A stretch of DNA of 64,000 nt from CAZPRY01 sp964589175 (lineage in GTDB: Bacteria > Fidelibacterota > UBA2242). Where the stretch lies: assembly GCA_964589175.1 (NCBI GenBank), contig CAZPRY010000018.1, positions 6,507 through 70,506 on the forward strand, written 5' to 3'. How positions within the stretch are numbered: the first letter of the stretch is position 1; each line of letters opens with the position of its first letter. Below are positions 14,160 through 23,247 of the stretch, piece by piece. The notes below the pieces were generated by a model. It was not told the origin of the DNA. It saw only the letters and a list, made by a program, of their open reading frames with translations, and ran no database searches. Position numbers and translations under genes: made by a program.

Positions 14160-14870
14160 ATGCCACGCAATTTACTCCTGATCAGCAATTCCACCCTGCA
14201 TGGCAGCGGCTACCTGGACCACTGTGAGGCAAATATCTGCGAATTCCTGGGCGATCACAAGACTGTCGCCTTTGTACCCTTTGCGCGGCCGGGCGGCATC
14301 AGTCACGACGGCTACACGGAAATCGCCCGCGAGCGCTTTGCGAAGATGGGCTTCTCGCTCAGCGGCGTGCACGAAGCCGGCGATATGAAAGCCGCCGTTC
14401 GCAACGCCGACGCGATTTTCATCGGCGGCGGCAATACCTTTGTGTTGTTGAGCGGATTGTATGCGAGCGATCTGTTGGAAACCATCCGTGATGAAGTAGC
14501 GAAGAGCAAGCCCTATATCGGCACCAGCGCCGGCTCCAATGTCGCCTGCCGCAGCATCATGACGACCAACGACATGCCGATCATGTACCCGCCCAGTTTC
14601 GAGGCCCTGCAATTGTTGCCCTTCAACCTCAATCCGCACTATCTCGATCCCGATCTGAATTCCAGGCACATGGGCGAAACCCGCGCGACGCGCATTAAGG
14701 AATTTCATGTCTTCAACGATGTTCCGGTGCTGGGTCTGCGCGAAGGCGCCATGCTGCATGTCGATGGAGATAAAATCCTGCTCAAGGGCACGACCGGAGC
14801 GCGCCTCTTCATTCGAAAACAGGAGCCACGGGAATTCCTACCGGGCGATGATTTAAGTTTTCTGCTCTAA
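14160..14870 (+). CDS. pepE: Dipeptidase E (peptidase family S51)
   Basis: PepE hydrolyses dipeptides with N-terminal aspartate in the cytoplasm. The 236-residue protein matches the E. coli enzyme (229) in length and in motifs: IGGGNTF at 88-94, the nucleophilic serine S123 in YIGTSAGSNVACRS, and NLNPHYLDP with the catalytic histidine. The start ATG at 14160 is preceded by GGAAAGGA; the frame extends upstream to 14088 without similarity. A relic of a second copy's C-terminus lies at 15886-16041. It stands alone on the plus strand, convergent with the outer-membrane protein gene. Confidence 0.93.
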   Translation: MPRNLLLISNSTLHGSGYLDHCEANICEFLGDHKTVAFVPFARPGGISHDGYTEIARERFAKMGFSLSGVHEAGDMKAAVRNADAIFIGGGNTFVLLSGLYASDLLETIRDEVAKSKPYIGTSAGSNVACRSIMTTNDMPIMYPPSFEALQLLPFNLNPHYLDPDLNSRHMGETRATRIKEFHVFNDVPVLGLREGAMLHVDGDKILLKGTTGARLFIRKQEPREFLPGDDLSFLL

Positions 14871-14926
14871 ACGCTTTTACCGTTCCGCAGCCTACTCGAA
14901 AACGGGAAAGGTTTTGGGATTGCTGA

Positions 14927-15625
14927 TCAGAACGGTCTGATCGCCAGCCCGAACTTCATGAAACTCTGGCCGCCCATGCCCTCGGCCTTGTGAAAAGCAT
15001 CATCATAGATACGACTGCCGCGATAGGCTTCCAGGCTGATTCCCAGCCGGTATTTTTCTCTGATTTGTATGGGCAGAAAGGAGACTCCCAGCATAGGGCC
15101 GTAGTCAAAATTCGTGAATGTATAAGCCGGCGGATTGCCGCTCTCGCTGATGTCCTTGCTGATGCTTACTCCTACTGAAAGCCCGGCCCGCAGCGTTAGT
15201 TTGGCGAAACCTTCGGAATCTTTGAGAAAGCGAAAGTTGTAGCTCAGCGGGACACGCAGTTGATGAAAGCGGAAATCACGCTTGCCGATTGTGGCAAAGG
15301 ACGGCAAATTATAATCGACCGCCTGGTTGAAGGCCAAATAATCCAGGCCGGTTTCAACGGCATGATCTTTCCACTCAATTTCGCTGTGCAGCCCAAGGGT
15401 AAAGGCCATTTGAGATGCACCCGTGATGGCATCCAGTTCGCTGATTCCCTCGACTCCGGTCAGTTCCATGTTCTCCACCAGTCCACCACTGGAGGCTCCG
15501 GCATGAAAAACCGGTGAAAAGCGTAATTCGGAACCGTCGTTTCCGGTCATCACATTTTCGGGACCGCAGCTGTTAAACCCCTGTAAAAGTAAAGCGCATA
15601 CAAAAATCAATCTGGATCGTCTCAT
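14927..15625 (-). CDS. Outer-membrane beta-barrel protein (PorT-like), possible lipoprotein
   Basis: This 232-residue protein begins with a signal peptide (MRRSRLIFVCALLLQGFNSC) whose cleavage region FNSCG could act as a lipobox, though that cysteine is not in an ideal context. The rest is amphipathic beta strands with alternating hydrophobic residues (FTLGLHSEIEW, AVETGLDYLAF, RLGISLEAYRG), typical of the 8-stranded outer-membrane barrels of the PorT/OMP_b-brl type common in the FCB group. The last residue is Phe (GLAIRPF), the usual signal for barrel assembly by BamA. Substrate or role is unknown. Convergent with pepE; 57 nt separate the stops. Confidence 0.75.
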   Translation of the reverse strand: MRRSRLIFVCALLLQGFNSCGPENVMTGNDGSELRFSPVFHAGASSGGLVENMELTGVEGISELDAITGASQMAFTLGLHSEIEWKDHAVETGLDYLAFNQAVDYNLPSFATIGKRDFRFHQLRVPLSYNFRFLKDSEGFAKLTLRAGLSVGVSISKDISESGNPPAYTFTNFDYGPMLGVSFLPIQIREKYRLGISLEAYRGSRIYDDAFHKAEGMGGQSFMKFGLAIRPF

Positions 15626-15885
15626 TATCCGAATCTCCTGTAGTCACAATGGAATTTTTTTGCCGGTCATAGTATAAATATCCCCGGGAGGAGAAACAAT
15701 GAAATTCTGCTAACCGAATTGCCCGCTTCTGCAATGGAAAGAGAATCTCTGGTTACTTTTCGGAAGCTATTTGTATATTTTTTATAGGGGCAAACAATGC
15801 ATGCTTTGCTAAGACAAGCGCCTTTTCACACTATACATCACGGTGCAATTCGATCAATCCGCTACAGAAAAACCGAATTTTGAAA
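15626..15885. other. Intergenic region, no gene seen
   Basis: Holds the likely promoter of the outer-membrane protein gene (AT-rich around 15640-15700). I see no RNA gene or repeat. Confidence 0.4.
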
Positions 15886-16041
15886 TGCAGGGTTCAGGTG
15901 CAGGGTGACCGCGGAGCCGCTATCCTGCATGTCGAAGGGGATCGCGTGATCTTGAAAGGCACGACCGGTGCGCGGCTGCTGTGTAAAGACGTCGGGCCGC
16001 AGATATTCCTGCCCGGCGCCGACCTCAGTTTCCTGCTTTGA
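15886..16041 (+). pseudogene. C-terminal relic of a second pepE
   Basis: In one plus-strand frame the sequence reads GAAILHVEGDRVILKGTTG, ARLL..., and FLPGADLSFLL before a TGA at 16039-16041. This matches the last ~45 residues of the PepE at 14160-14870 (GAMLHVDGDKILLKGTTG, ARLF..., FLPGDDLSFLL), including the final residues and stop. Upstream of about 15886 the similarity stops abruptly and no start codon or other part of the enzyme is present. It is therefore a truncated duplicate or the remains of an older paralog; the amino-acid differences suggest it is not a very recent copy. Confidence 0.8.
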
Positions 16042-16198
16042 GGTAGAAGCGTTATTTTGCCGCGGATTTACGCACGCCTTCCCGGAGGGGCAGGCGGATG
16101 AATACGGATTAATGTTGCAATGTATCCGCGGGACAGCGTCGGCTATATATTATTTTTGCTTCAAATCTGTGTATATCTGTGTATATCTGTGGCCTGTA

Positions 16199-17017
16199 TT
16201 ATCCTAAGGCCACATCCAGGGTCATCATCACCGCGAATCCCAGCATCGCGCCGACGGTAGCCACATCGGTATTTTTGGCCTGTTGCGATTCGGGGATGAG
16301 TTCCTCCACGACTACGAAAATCATCGCGCCGGCCGCAAAGGAAAGCGCATAGGGCAATAACGGGCGCATCAGCAGGACGGCGGCCGCACCGAGCACGCCG
16401 GCAATCGGTTCCACGATTCCGGACAACTGTCCGTACCAGAAGGCTTTCAGCCGTGAAAAACCCTCCCGGCGCAGGGGCACTGAGACCGCCGCACCTTCCG
16501 GAAAATTCTGGATGCCGATACCCAGGGCGAGGGCAATTGCTCCGGCCAGAGATGCCGATGGTAAATTGGCGCTGACCGCTCCGAAGGCAACGCCGACGGC
16601 CAATCCTTCAGGAATATTATGCAGCGTGATGGCCATTACGAGCAGGACAATTCGCCGCCACCCCGTTTGGAGACCTTCGGCGTCATCCATGGGGAGTCCC
16701 ATGTGAAGGTGCGGCAAAATCTTATCGACGATCCAAAGAAAGCCGCCGCCCATTAAAAAACCAACGGTGGCCGGGACCCACGGAATCAGTCCCATCGTTT
16801 CGGCCATTTCGATTGAGGGCGCCAGCAGCGACCAGTAACTGGCCGCGATCATAACTCCGGCGGCGAAGCCGAGCATGCCGTCCAGTATCTTGCGGCGAAT
16901 CGTTTTAAAAAGAAATACGACGGCTGCGCCAAAAGCGGTAAGCAGCCAGGTAAAAAGAGTCGCCAGCAGGGCCTGGACGACGGGATGCAAATTTGGGAAG
17001 GCTTGTATCATAATCAT
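16199..17017 (-). CDS. ZIP-family metal transporter (GufA type)
   Basis: This 272-residue inner-membrane protein has eight hydrophobic segments. Two carry the metal-binding signatures of ZIP transporters: HNIPEGLAVGVAFG in TM4 and NFPEGAAVSVPL in TM5, forming the binuclear site. The loop between TM3 and TM4 has a histidine-rich patch (ILPHLHMG). ZIP proteins of the GufA branch import zinc or other divalent metals. AGGA lies close before the first ATG; a second ATG two codons on is equally possible. Monocistronic, with an AT-rich upstream region at 17020-17090. Confidence 0.9.
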   Translation of the reverse strand: MIMIQAFPNLHPVVQALLATLFTWLLTAFGAAVVFLFKTIRRKILDGMLGFAAGVMIAASYWSLLAPSIEMAETMGLIPWVPATVGFLMGGGFLWIVDKILPHLHMGLPMDDAEGLQTGWRRIVLLVMAITLHNIPEGLAVGVAFGAVSANLPSASLAGAIALALGIGIQNFPEGAAVSVPLRREGFSRLKAFWYGQLSGIVEPIAGVLGAAAVLLMRPLLPYALSFAAGAMIFVVVEELIPESQQAKNTDVATVGAMLGFAVMMTLDVALG

Positions 17018-17169
17018 TTTCCTGTTTTGAAATATCCTAAATGTAACTTTATTTAGAAGTGAATTAAATACATCCCGGCGTGAAAATCCAATAAATATTT
17101 GGGCGAAGAAGTAAAACCGGACCGGGGAGCTATTCCGGGTGATAGGTTAGCGGTCGCTTGTTCTCATCT

Positions 17170-17206
17170 AAAAAAGAAGCCCGCACCGCGAATGGGGGCA
17201 GGCTTC
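17170..17206 (-). terminator. Intrinsic terminator after the MotA/ExbB-like gene
   Basis: On the minus strand GAAGCC...GGCTTC with additional inner pairs is followed by a run of six T (17170-17175). It lies 36 nt beyond the stop of the gene at 17243-17605. Confidence 0.7.
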
Positions 17207-17242
17207 CGTTGAAAACGTCCGGCCGTTAACGAGACGAAGATT

Positions 17243-17605
17243 TTACTGCGACTTTTGTTTGACCAGGCGCAGAATGAGCCAGGTCAGCGCCGAAACGATG
17301 CAGATGACGAATCCGAAAAGGGTCGTATGAAAAGACTGTTGATAACCTTTTATGACGATTTCAGGACTGATATCGTTGGCGACGATGATGGCGTTCAGGG
17401 CATTCTGGATTCCCAGGATCTGGGCGAACATGCCGAGGATCAGACTCAGCATTCCCAGGAATAGGATTGTGCCTGAGCGGTCAATGGCGACTGTCGCCGG
17501 CGTACCCGCGTCGAGCGCCTGTCTCACGATAATCACGACGTTGATTACCAGCAGAATGAGCAGAATCCACATGAACAATCCGCCGGAAATAAAAAAATGA
17601 ATCAT
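17243..17605 (-). CDS. Small MotA/TolQ/ExbB-like membrane protein
   Basis: This 120-residue protein has three hydrophobic helices: ~10-28, ~45-75 (ILFLGMLSLILGMFAQILGI) and ~92-115 (TLFGFVICIVSALTWLIL). The spacing of the last two, with G.QNAL after the second and a polar turn before TTLFG, resembles the channel half of MotA/TolQ/ExbB proteins, but it lacks the long cytoplasmic loop and no ExbD/TolR/MotB partner is nearby. It is transcribed divergently from the LytS-like kinase gene, so it is a candidate target of that two-component system. Function uncertain. Confidence 0.65.
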   Translation of the reverse strand: MIHFFISGGLFMWILLILLVINVVIIVRQALDAGTPATVAIDRSGTILFLGMLSLILGMFAQILGIQNALNAIIVANDISPEIVIKGYQQSFHTTLFGFVICIVSALTWLILRLVKQKSQ

Positions 17606-17839
17606 GACAAACTCCTTCTGTTAAATTAACTTCCGGCCCAAACTACGGAATCGTTTAAAATTCGGTGGGAATATTCGACAAACCGAAGGACAAGGGCAGA
17701 GTATAGCCGGTTTCTGAAGGTGTTCGACTTTCGTCGCCGCTTTGCGGTTGTTGGTCCATTTCCGCCGGTCGTTGGTCGATTTTTATCGCAGACCAGCGAA
17801 AAAATGGTAAATTTCATCAAAAACGGCGATGCGGTATTA

Positions 17840-18910
17840 ATGACGATGAATGTCGATTTGCAAAAGTGGAAAACGAGAACCCTGCGCATTGCGGAGCATG
17901 TTTTGTTCTGGATGCTTGTGCTTGCAGCCTACGTGTTTCTCTACGGGCATCGCGGGCAGGCTTATATCTCGATACTCTATATCCTGCTTCTGACCCTGCC
18001 GGTTTATCTTGCGGCGACCTATTTCACGCTCTATTATCTTATCCCTCAATTTTTGCTGAAAAAGGACTATCGGCGTTTCGCGATCTATTTTATCTACACT
18101 TCGTTGTTCTCCGTTTTTTTGGAAGTGCTGATCATCATTTACGGAGTGGTCATGATGATTCCGCCCGATAACGGGTGGTTTCGACCGGTAGACCCCGCTT
18201 CCATAGACATCTATTTTCTGATCGCCGGCATCTACGGCGTCGTGCTCCTGGCGGCGGTGATTAAACTGCTGAAACACTGGTATGCCGGTCAGCGCAAGCA
18301 GCAGGAGATTACGAAGGAAAAGCTCGAAGCGGAGCTGAAATTCCTGAAATCCCAGATTCATCCGCATTTCCTGTTCAATACCCTGAACAACCTGTACGCA
18401 CTGACCCTGAAAAAATCCGATCAGGCGCCGGAAGTAGTGATGAAACTATCGGAACTGCTGGACTACCTACTCTACAAGGGCGATCTGCAACGCATCTCTC
18501 TCGAGAAGGAACTGCACCTTCTGGATAATTATTTAGCGCTGGAGAAACTGCGTTGCGGAGAGCGTTTGGATGTCAGTGTCCACGTCCGCGGGAATACTGA
18601 TGATAAGCAGATTGCACCCATGCTGATTCTGCCCTTTGTAGAGAATTGTTTTAAGCACGGTGTTAATGCGGGCATCGAAAAAGCCTGGGTACACGTCGAT
18701 CTGGCCCTCGATGAAGCCTGGATGAATCTGGAAGTTGAGAATAGTAAAAGTCCGGGTACGCCGGTGTCTGAGAAGAGCGGCGGGTCCGGGATCGGATTAA
18801 AAAATGTGCGGCGCCGTCTGGACTTGGTCTATCCCGGTCAATACGAACTGGAAACCCGGGATCTGGGCAATTCCTACCGTGTCCGCCTTTCGCTCAACCT
18901 GGAACCCTAA
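17840..18910 (+). CDS. LytS/YehU-type sensor histidine kinase
   Basis: The first half holds four to five membrane helices (starting LFWMLVLAAYVFLY) with little periplasmic sequence. A short coiled coil (KQQEITKEKLEAELKFLKSQ) leads to the His_kinase domain with HPHFLFNTLNNLYAL; the phosphorylated histidine is about residue 174. The HATPase part has LPFVENCFKHGV (N box) and SGIGLKNVRRRLDLVY (G box). The frame is open from 17720, but the ATG at 17840 gives a short cytoplasmic start before the first helix; no clear ribosome site helps. It is followed after 15 nt by its LytTR regulator. Confidence 0.9.
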   Translation: MTMNVDLQKWKTRTLRIAEHVLFWMLVLAAYVFLYGHRGQAYISILYILLLTLPVYLAATYFTLYYLIPQFLLKKDYRRFAIYFIYTSLFSVFLEVLIIIYGVVMMIPPDNGWFRPVDPASIDIYFLIAGIYGVVLLAAVIKLLKHWYAGQRKQQEITKEKLEAELKFLKSQIHPHFLFNTLNNLYALTLKKSDQAPEVVMKLSELLDYLLYKGDLQRISLEKELHLLDNYLALEKLRCGERLDVSVHVRGNTDDKQIAPMLILPFVENCFKHGVNAGIEKAWVHVDLALDEAWMNLEVENSKSPGTPVSEKSGGSGIGLKNVRRRLDLVYPGQYELETRDLGNSYRVRLSLNLEP

Positions 18911-18925
18911 ATGTGAGATCGACCC

Positions 18926-19648
18926 ATGGTGACGAAGAGTATTATTGTTGACGATGAACCGCTGGCTCTCGAATTGATCGGATCGTATATCGAAAAAATC
19001 CCCGGTATTGAGGTCGCTGCCCGCTGTGCCAATGCGCTCGAGGCCTTTGAAGTACTGCGCACGCAAAAGATCGATCTGATCTTCCTGGATATCCAGATGC
19101 CGGAGCTCAACGGGATTCAGTTTATTAAAACACTGCGGCATCCACCCAAAGTCATCCTCACGACTGCTCACCGGGAATATGCTCTTGACGGTTATGATCT
19201 GGATGTCGTCGATTACCTGCTCAAGCCCGTCTCGTTTGAGCGCTTTTTACAGGCGATCGATAAGTATTACCGAACCTTGCAGGACTCCCCGGTGCTTGTT
19301 GAGTGCGGAGATGCCGGACAGGCAGAGGAGTATCTCTTTATACGGGCGGACCGCAAGGTGCAGAAGCTGGTTTTGAAGGACGTTCTGTATCTGGAGAGCC
19401 TCAAGGATTACGTGCGTATTTTTACTGCCACAAAAACGATCCTGGCCAGGATGACGCTGGCGGAGCTGGAGAACTGTTTGCCGGAGTGTCAGTTTGTGCG
19501 GATTCACCGCTCGTACATTATCTCGCTGGCCCGGGTCGATGCGTTTACTTCCACAACTGTCGAGATCGGCAGGCGGGAATTACCTATCGGTCGCATGTAT
19601 AAAAACTCGGTGCTGGAAGCCTTGAAATTTGCCGGTGGATTGCGATAG
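18926..19648 (+). CDS. LytTR-family response regulator
   Basis: The receiver domain (residues 1-120) has the acidic pair in IIVDDEP, the phosphoacceptor D55 in LIFLDIQMPELNG, and the KPVSFERF lysine. The C-terminal LytTR DNA-binding domain (about 135-240) contains FIRADRKVQKLVLKDVLYLE, LAELENCLP and the HRSYIISLARVD strand. It forms a pair with the upstream LytS-like kinase. LytTR regulators bind short direct repeats upstream of few genes, often next to themselves; the divergent membrane-protein gene at 17243-17605 is the nearest candidate. Confidence 0.92.
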   Translation: MVTKSIIVDDEPLALELIGSYIEKIPGIEVAARCANALEAFEVLRTQKIDLIFLDIQMPELNGIQFIKTLRHPPKVILTTAHREYALDGYDLDVVDYLLKPVSFERFLQAIDKYYRTLQDSPVLVECGDAGQAEEYLFIRADRKVQKLVLKDVLYLESLKDYVRIFTATKTILARMTLAELENCLPECQFVRIHRSYIISLARVDAFTSTTVEIGRRELPIGRMYKNSVLEALKFAGGLR

Positions 19649-19725
19649 ATAACGCGGAGCCGTCGGGACAAATTTGTGATAATGATCATCCCAACTGATC
19701 TGAAAACGGCTAAATTATATAAAAT

Positions 19726-19923
19726 TTAAAATGGTGCTGGGTCATCTCTCCATTTTCGAATAGCCTCAATCATCACATCCAATGAAAACATATTCTTCCG
19801 GGGCTCTGCCGTAGTCTGAATTTGGGTTGCTTTGGAAGCCTGAAATTCGATATATTCATCCATATTGATCAGGTAACGGCATACAGGCCAGACGAAAAGG
19901 TAATCACGAATGTTCATATCCAA
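19726..19923 (-). CDS. Hypothetical small protein (doubtful)
   Basis: A 65-codon frame (from a TTG; an ATG two codons later) ending VMIEAIRKWRDDPAPF. No ribosome site is visible and I recognise no family. It lies antisense between the LytTR regulator and the first glycosyltransferase, which are both on the plus strand. It could be a real small helical protein or the remnant of one. Confidence 0.3.
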   Translation of the reverse strand: MDMNIRDYLFVWPVCRYLINMDEYIEFQASKATQIQTTAEPRKNMFSLDVMIEAIRKWRDDPAPF

Positions 19924-19940
19924 TTAATGGTTTTTATCGA

Positions 19941-21071
19941 ATGATATTTACGACGCTTATTGGCCTTCTGGGAATTTACTACGGCATCATCCTTTTGCGG
20001 GTCTATATGGGTATATCCGAACCGAAGTCGAAAAAAAACAGTTCGGACTACATGGTTTCAGTTATTATTCCGGCGCGGAACGAGGAGAAGTATATCGGTC
20101 GCTGTCTGGATGGGCTTCTGGGGCAGAATTATCCGGCCGAGAAAACGGAGATCATTGTCATTAACGATCGTTCCGAGGATGATACCGAAAACATCTTGCG
20201 CCGCTATGCCGAAGAATTTCCCCGGGTTCGATTTATTACAGTGACAACGGTTCCGCCGGGAAGGTCACCGAAAAAATTTGCCGTCCAAACCGGGATTTCG
20301 CAAAGCCGGGGTGAAATCATCCTGGCCACGGATGCCGATACCCGGCACGGTCCCGACTGGATCGCATCCATGTCTCAACAATTTGAACCGAAGGTGGGCT
20401 TGGTGCTGGGGCCGGTCGTTCTGGAGATTCCCGCCAAGGCCGGTTTGTTTCCCAACTTACAGGCGCTGGAATTTGTCTCCTATGTAATCTTTGCCGCCGG
20501 CTCAGTCGGATTTCAGTGGGTGATCGTCGGGAACGGCGCCAACATGGCTTATCGCCGCCGGGTCTTCGATGATGCCGGTGGTTTTTCCGGAAACGAGAAT
20601 GTTATTTCCGGCGACGACGTCTTTTTCATGCACTCCGTCAACCGCAAAACCGGCTGGCAAACCCGGTTTGCGCTGGACGATAAAAGCCTGGTTTCGACCG
20701 AACCGGAGAACAACGTAAGATCATTCTGGAACCAGCGGGCCCGCTGGGCCTCAAAATGTCCGCGCTATCAACGCCGGGACGTGTTACTGATGTCCGGTAT
20801 TTTTCTGTTCTATCTTCTCTTGTTGCTTTCCCCTATCCCGGCGATGCTGGGCTGGGTAAACTGGTCAACAATTATTGTACTGTTTCTATTAAAATGTCTG
20901 GCGGATTTTTGTGTATTGTACAAAGGACTCGGGATTTTGAAAAGGCGACGCTTGTTGCGTTATTTTCCGCTGGCGGAGCTGCTGCACATTCCGAACATCA
21001 TTTTTGTTACCATCAAGGGCGTGTTCTTCGGTTTCGAGTGGAAAGGCCAGCGACACAATACCGTGGCCTGA
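19941..21071 (+). CDS. Membrane-bound family 2 glycosyltransferase
   Basis: This 376-residue protein starts with one membrane helix, then a GT-A domain with VSVIIPARNEEKYIGRCL, the first aspartates in VINDRSEDDT, the DxD-type TDADTRHGPDW, the GDDVFF acceptor-site region and NQRARWASKC (the QxxRW-like motif of processive and lipid-linked GT2 enzymes). Three C-terminal membrane helices follow, and the cluster end WKGQRH is typical of transferases acting on lipid acceptors. It opens a four-gene operon with a flippase-like protein, a second GT2 and a deacetylase. Probably transfers a sugar to a membrane lipid; donor and acceptor unknown. Confidence 0.9.
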   Translation: MIFTTLIGLLGIYYGIILLRVYMGISEPKSKKNSSDYMVSVIIPARNEEKYIGRCLDGLLGQNYPAEKTEIIVINDRSEDDTENILRRYAEEFPRVRFITVTTVPPGRSPKKFAVQTGISQSRGEIILATDADTRHGPDWIASMSQQFEPKVGLVLGPVVLEIPAKAGLFPNLQALEFVSYVIFAAGSVGFQWVIVGNGANMAYRRRVFDDAGGFSGNENVISGDDVFFMHSVNRKTGWQTRFALDDKSLVSTEPENNVRSFWNQRARWASKCPRYQRRDVLLMSGIFLFYLLLLLSPIPAMLGWVNWSTIIVLFLLKCLADFCVLYKGLGILKRRRLLRYFPLAELLHIPNIIFVTIKGVFFGFEWKGQRHNTVA

Positions 21072-21105
21072 ACGATTAGGATATCTGAAAACCCACTTAG
21101 AAGAG

Positions 21106-22101
21106 ATGGATATAACGCTTTCGAAATACCCTAAAAATGACAGACGAAGAAAATTCGTACGTGTCTTTATTTTCATCGGGAAACTGGTTCTGGCCGGATT
21201 ATTAATCTTCCTGGCTTTTCGAACGGTCCGTCCGGATGATGTGATCGCTATTTGGGGCGCTGCGCGTCTCGATATTCTGGTTCTGGTATTGTGTTTAGGG
21301 ATTTTGAATATATTTTTGCAGGCTATGCGATGGTTGCTTTTTATTCGCGTCGTTTTACCCAAAACCAGTCTCGAGGATGCCGTGCGATCGTTATTTGCGG
21401 GATTTTCGCTGGGACTGGCGACGCCCGGGAGGCTGGGTGAAATTGGCCGGGCCTGGTATGTCGGCGGTGATTCCTCTCCCTGGATTCTGGCGCTCTTATC
21501 CTATTTTGATAAATTCTGTTTTTTGTTATGGATTTACATCGTGGGCCTGATCTCCGTTGGCGGAATACTGACAATCGTAGCTAATGGCGCGAATGTCCTC
21601 GCACCCATTTTATTTACAGCCGGAATTCTCTTAGTTATACTTGCGTTATATATCAGTATTAAGCCGGCGATTTTAGTAAAAGTCATCACTCGCTGCGAGA
21701 AGAAATTTCCAAAGAGAAATCTGCTTGGTCGTATAAGACTTGCAATGCAAAAGCTGTCGCCCGGCTTTACAAGAAGAGTCCTGTGTTTCAGTGCGTTGAA
21801 TTACCTTGTTTCAATCATGGAATTTTTCTTTGCCTTAATTGCATTTACGAGATTCCCTCTGTTCGACGGCTTGCGGGTGATTGGCGCGACCTGGCTCGTC
21901 AAAGCCGGGCTGCCGGTCACATTCGCCGGGCTGGGTGTCGGCGAGGTAACCATCGTAGAGATTATAAAATTGTTAGGCGGCGATCCGGTGGCGGCTCTAA
22001 ATGCTTCACTGCTGATCTTTATCCTGAATATTTTTATTCCCGGTTTGATCGGAATACCGATCGTCGTATCAAAGCGTCAACGCAACGGAAAGATTTTCTA
22101 A
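21106..22101 (+). CDS. Flippase-like / lysylphosphatidylglycerol synthase TM-domain protein
   Basis: This 331-residue polytopic protein has about eight hydrophobic segments and the pattern of the UPF0104/LPG_synthase_TM family: LRWLLF-like AMRWLLFIRVV, LFAGFSLGLATPGRLGEIGRA near residue 100 and the helix AGLPVTFAGLGVGEVTIVEI near the C-terminus. No soluble aminoacyl-transferase domain is attached, so it is the stand-alone membrane form often found with glycosyltransferases. The ATG at 21106 is preceded by AGAAGAG. Its place between two GT2 genes points to moving or modifying a glycolipid intermediate. Function is inferred from context only. Confidence 0.82.
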   Translation: MDITLSKYPKNDRRRKFVRVFIFIGKLVLAGLLIFLAFRTVRPDDVIAIWGAARLDILVLVLCLGILNIFLQAMRWLLFIRVVLPKTSLEDAVRSLFAGFSLGLATPGRLGEIGRAWYVGGDSSPWILALLSYFDKFCFLLWIYIVGLISVGGILTIVANGANVLAPILFTAGILLVILALYISIKPAILVKVITRCEKKFPKRNLLGRIRLAMQKLSPGFTRRVLCFSALNYLVSIMEFFFALIAFTRFPLFDGLRVIGATWLVKAGLPVTFAGLGVGEVTIVEIIKLLGGDPVAALNASLLIFILNIFIPGLIGIPIVVSKRQRNGKIF

Positions 22102-23247
22102 GTGAAAATATATGAACTGGTTTTGATGCTTTTTAGTCTAGCTTATACGGCTGAAATCGTTTTCTTTATCATGGGTTTATACCGATCTGCACGCGCAGCT
22201 TCGCCCGAAGCACTCCGGGAATTGCCCACCGTCTGCGTGATTCTCCCGGTGCGTAACGAGGAAAAGATGTTGCCGCAGACGCTGGAGTCACTTTATCGGC
22301 AAGATTATCCGGCGCAAAAGTGGCAACTGATCCTGGTCGATGACCACTCCACCGACCGGACGGCGGAGGTTGCCGTGCAATTTCAGCAGAAGATGGCTAA
22401 CCTGATAATCCTCCCGGCGCAGGCGAATACGGAACAGATCGGTCCCAAGAAAAAGGCCATCCTGACGGCGATGGCTCATACCAACACGGAAGTGATTCTT
22501 ACGACCGACGCGGATGTGCGGCATAATCCCGCCTGGATTCGGACGATGGTGCAGCACCTGGGGCAAGAGAATGCCGCCGTTGTTGGTTCGGTGGATCGCC
22601 GGGGTGAGAATAATTGGCTGCATGAATTGCTGCATCTTCAGACTTTCTCTACGAATATAATCGCCTGCGGTGGGCTTGGTTGGGGCATCGGAATCAGCAG
22701 TTTTGGCGCCAATTTTGGTTACAGGCGGACTGCTTTCGAGCAGGTTGGCGGATTTGGAAACACGGCTTACGGGATTTCAGGGGATGACGATTTGCTGCTG
22801 CAGCGCATGACCGGGGCCGGTTTGCGGGCTGTGTTTGTGATGGACCCCAGGGCGCGGGTAATTACCTGGACGGATGCGACTCCGGGCGATACCTGGGCCC
22901 AGGGCCGGCGGCATCTCTCTGCCTCGCGGCGTTATCGCTGGCCGCTGCAAATTGCCGGCGCCGCCTGGTTTTTATATTCGGCTTTGATCGTCGTCGGAAC
23001 CGTTGTGGGACTTCTCTCCGGCAGCCGTTGGCTTCTGACCGCGGCGCTCGCGGCATGGTTCTGGAAAGGCTTGATGGAAATCGTTATTCTGCGCAATGGC
23101 GCGCGGCTTCTGGATGAAAAGTTAGCCTGGAAGACGATGCTGGCGGCGGTATTGATTCACCCGTGGTGGTTCACGGTTATTCTGCCCTTTGCCTTTATCG
23201 GGAAGCTGACCTGGAAGGGACGCGTTTTGAAAGAGCGCAGAAAATGA
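22102..23247 (+). CDS. Membrane-bound family 2 glycosyltransferase (second)
   Basis: A 381-residue paralog-like GT2: one N-terminal helix, VCVILPVRNEEKMLPQTL, LVDDHSTDRT, TTDADVRHNPAWI, GISGDDDLLLQRM and QGRRHLSASRRYRW, then three to four C-terminal helices. The start is a GTG that directly follows the TAA of the flippase-like gene. The 3' end overlaps the deacetylase start (ATGA), so the operon is translationally coupled. The two GT2 proteins are similar in architecture but only distantly alike in sequence, consistent with consecutive sugar transfers. Confidence 0.9.
   Translation: MKIYELVLMLFSLAYTAEIVFFIMGLYRSARAASPEALRELPTVCVILPVRNEEKMLPQTLESLYRQDYPAQKWQLILVDDHSTDRTAEVAVQFQQKMANLIILPAQANTEQIGPKKKAILTAMAHTNTEVILTTDADVRHNPAWIRTMVQHLGQENAAVVGSVDRRGENNWLHELLHLQTFSTNIIACGGLGWGIGISSFGANFGYRRTAFEQVGGFGNTAYGISGDDDLLLQRMTGAGLRAVFVMDPRARVITWTDATPGDTWAQGRRHLSASRRYRWPLQIAGAAWFLYSALIVVGTVVGLLSGSRWLLTAALAAWFWKGLMEIVILRNGARLLDEKLAWKTMLAAVLIHPWWFTVILPFAFIGKLTWKGRVLKERRK

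Noticed and set aside
16168..16194. Tandem TCTGTGTATA repeats, considered as CRISPR or operator
   Set aside because: Only two and a half short units, no spacers; a common low-complexity intergenic motif.
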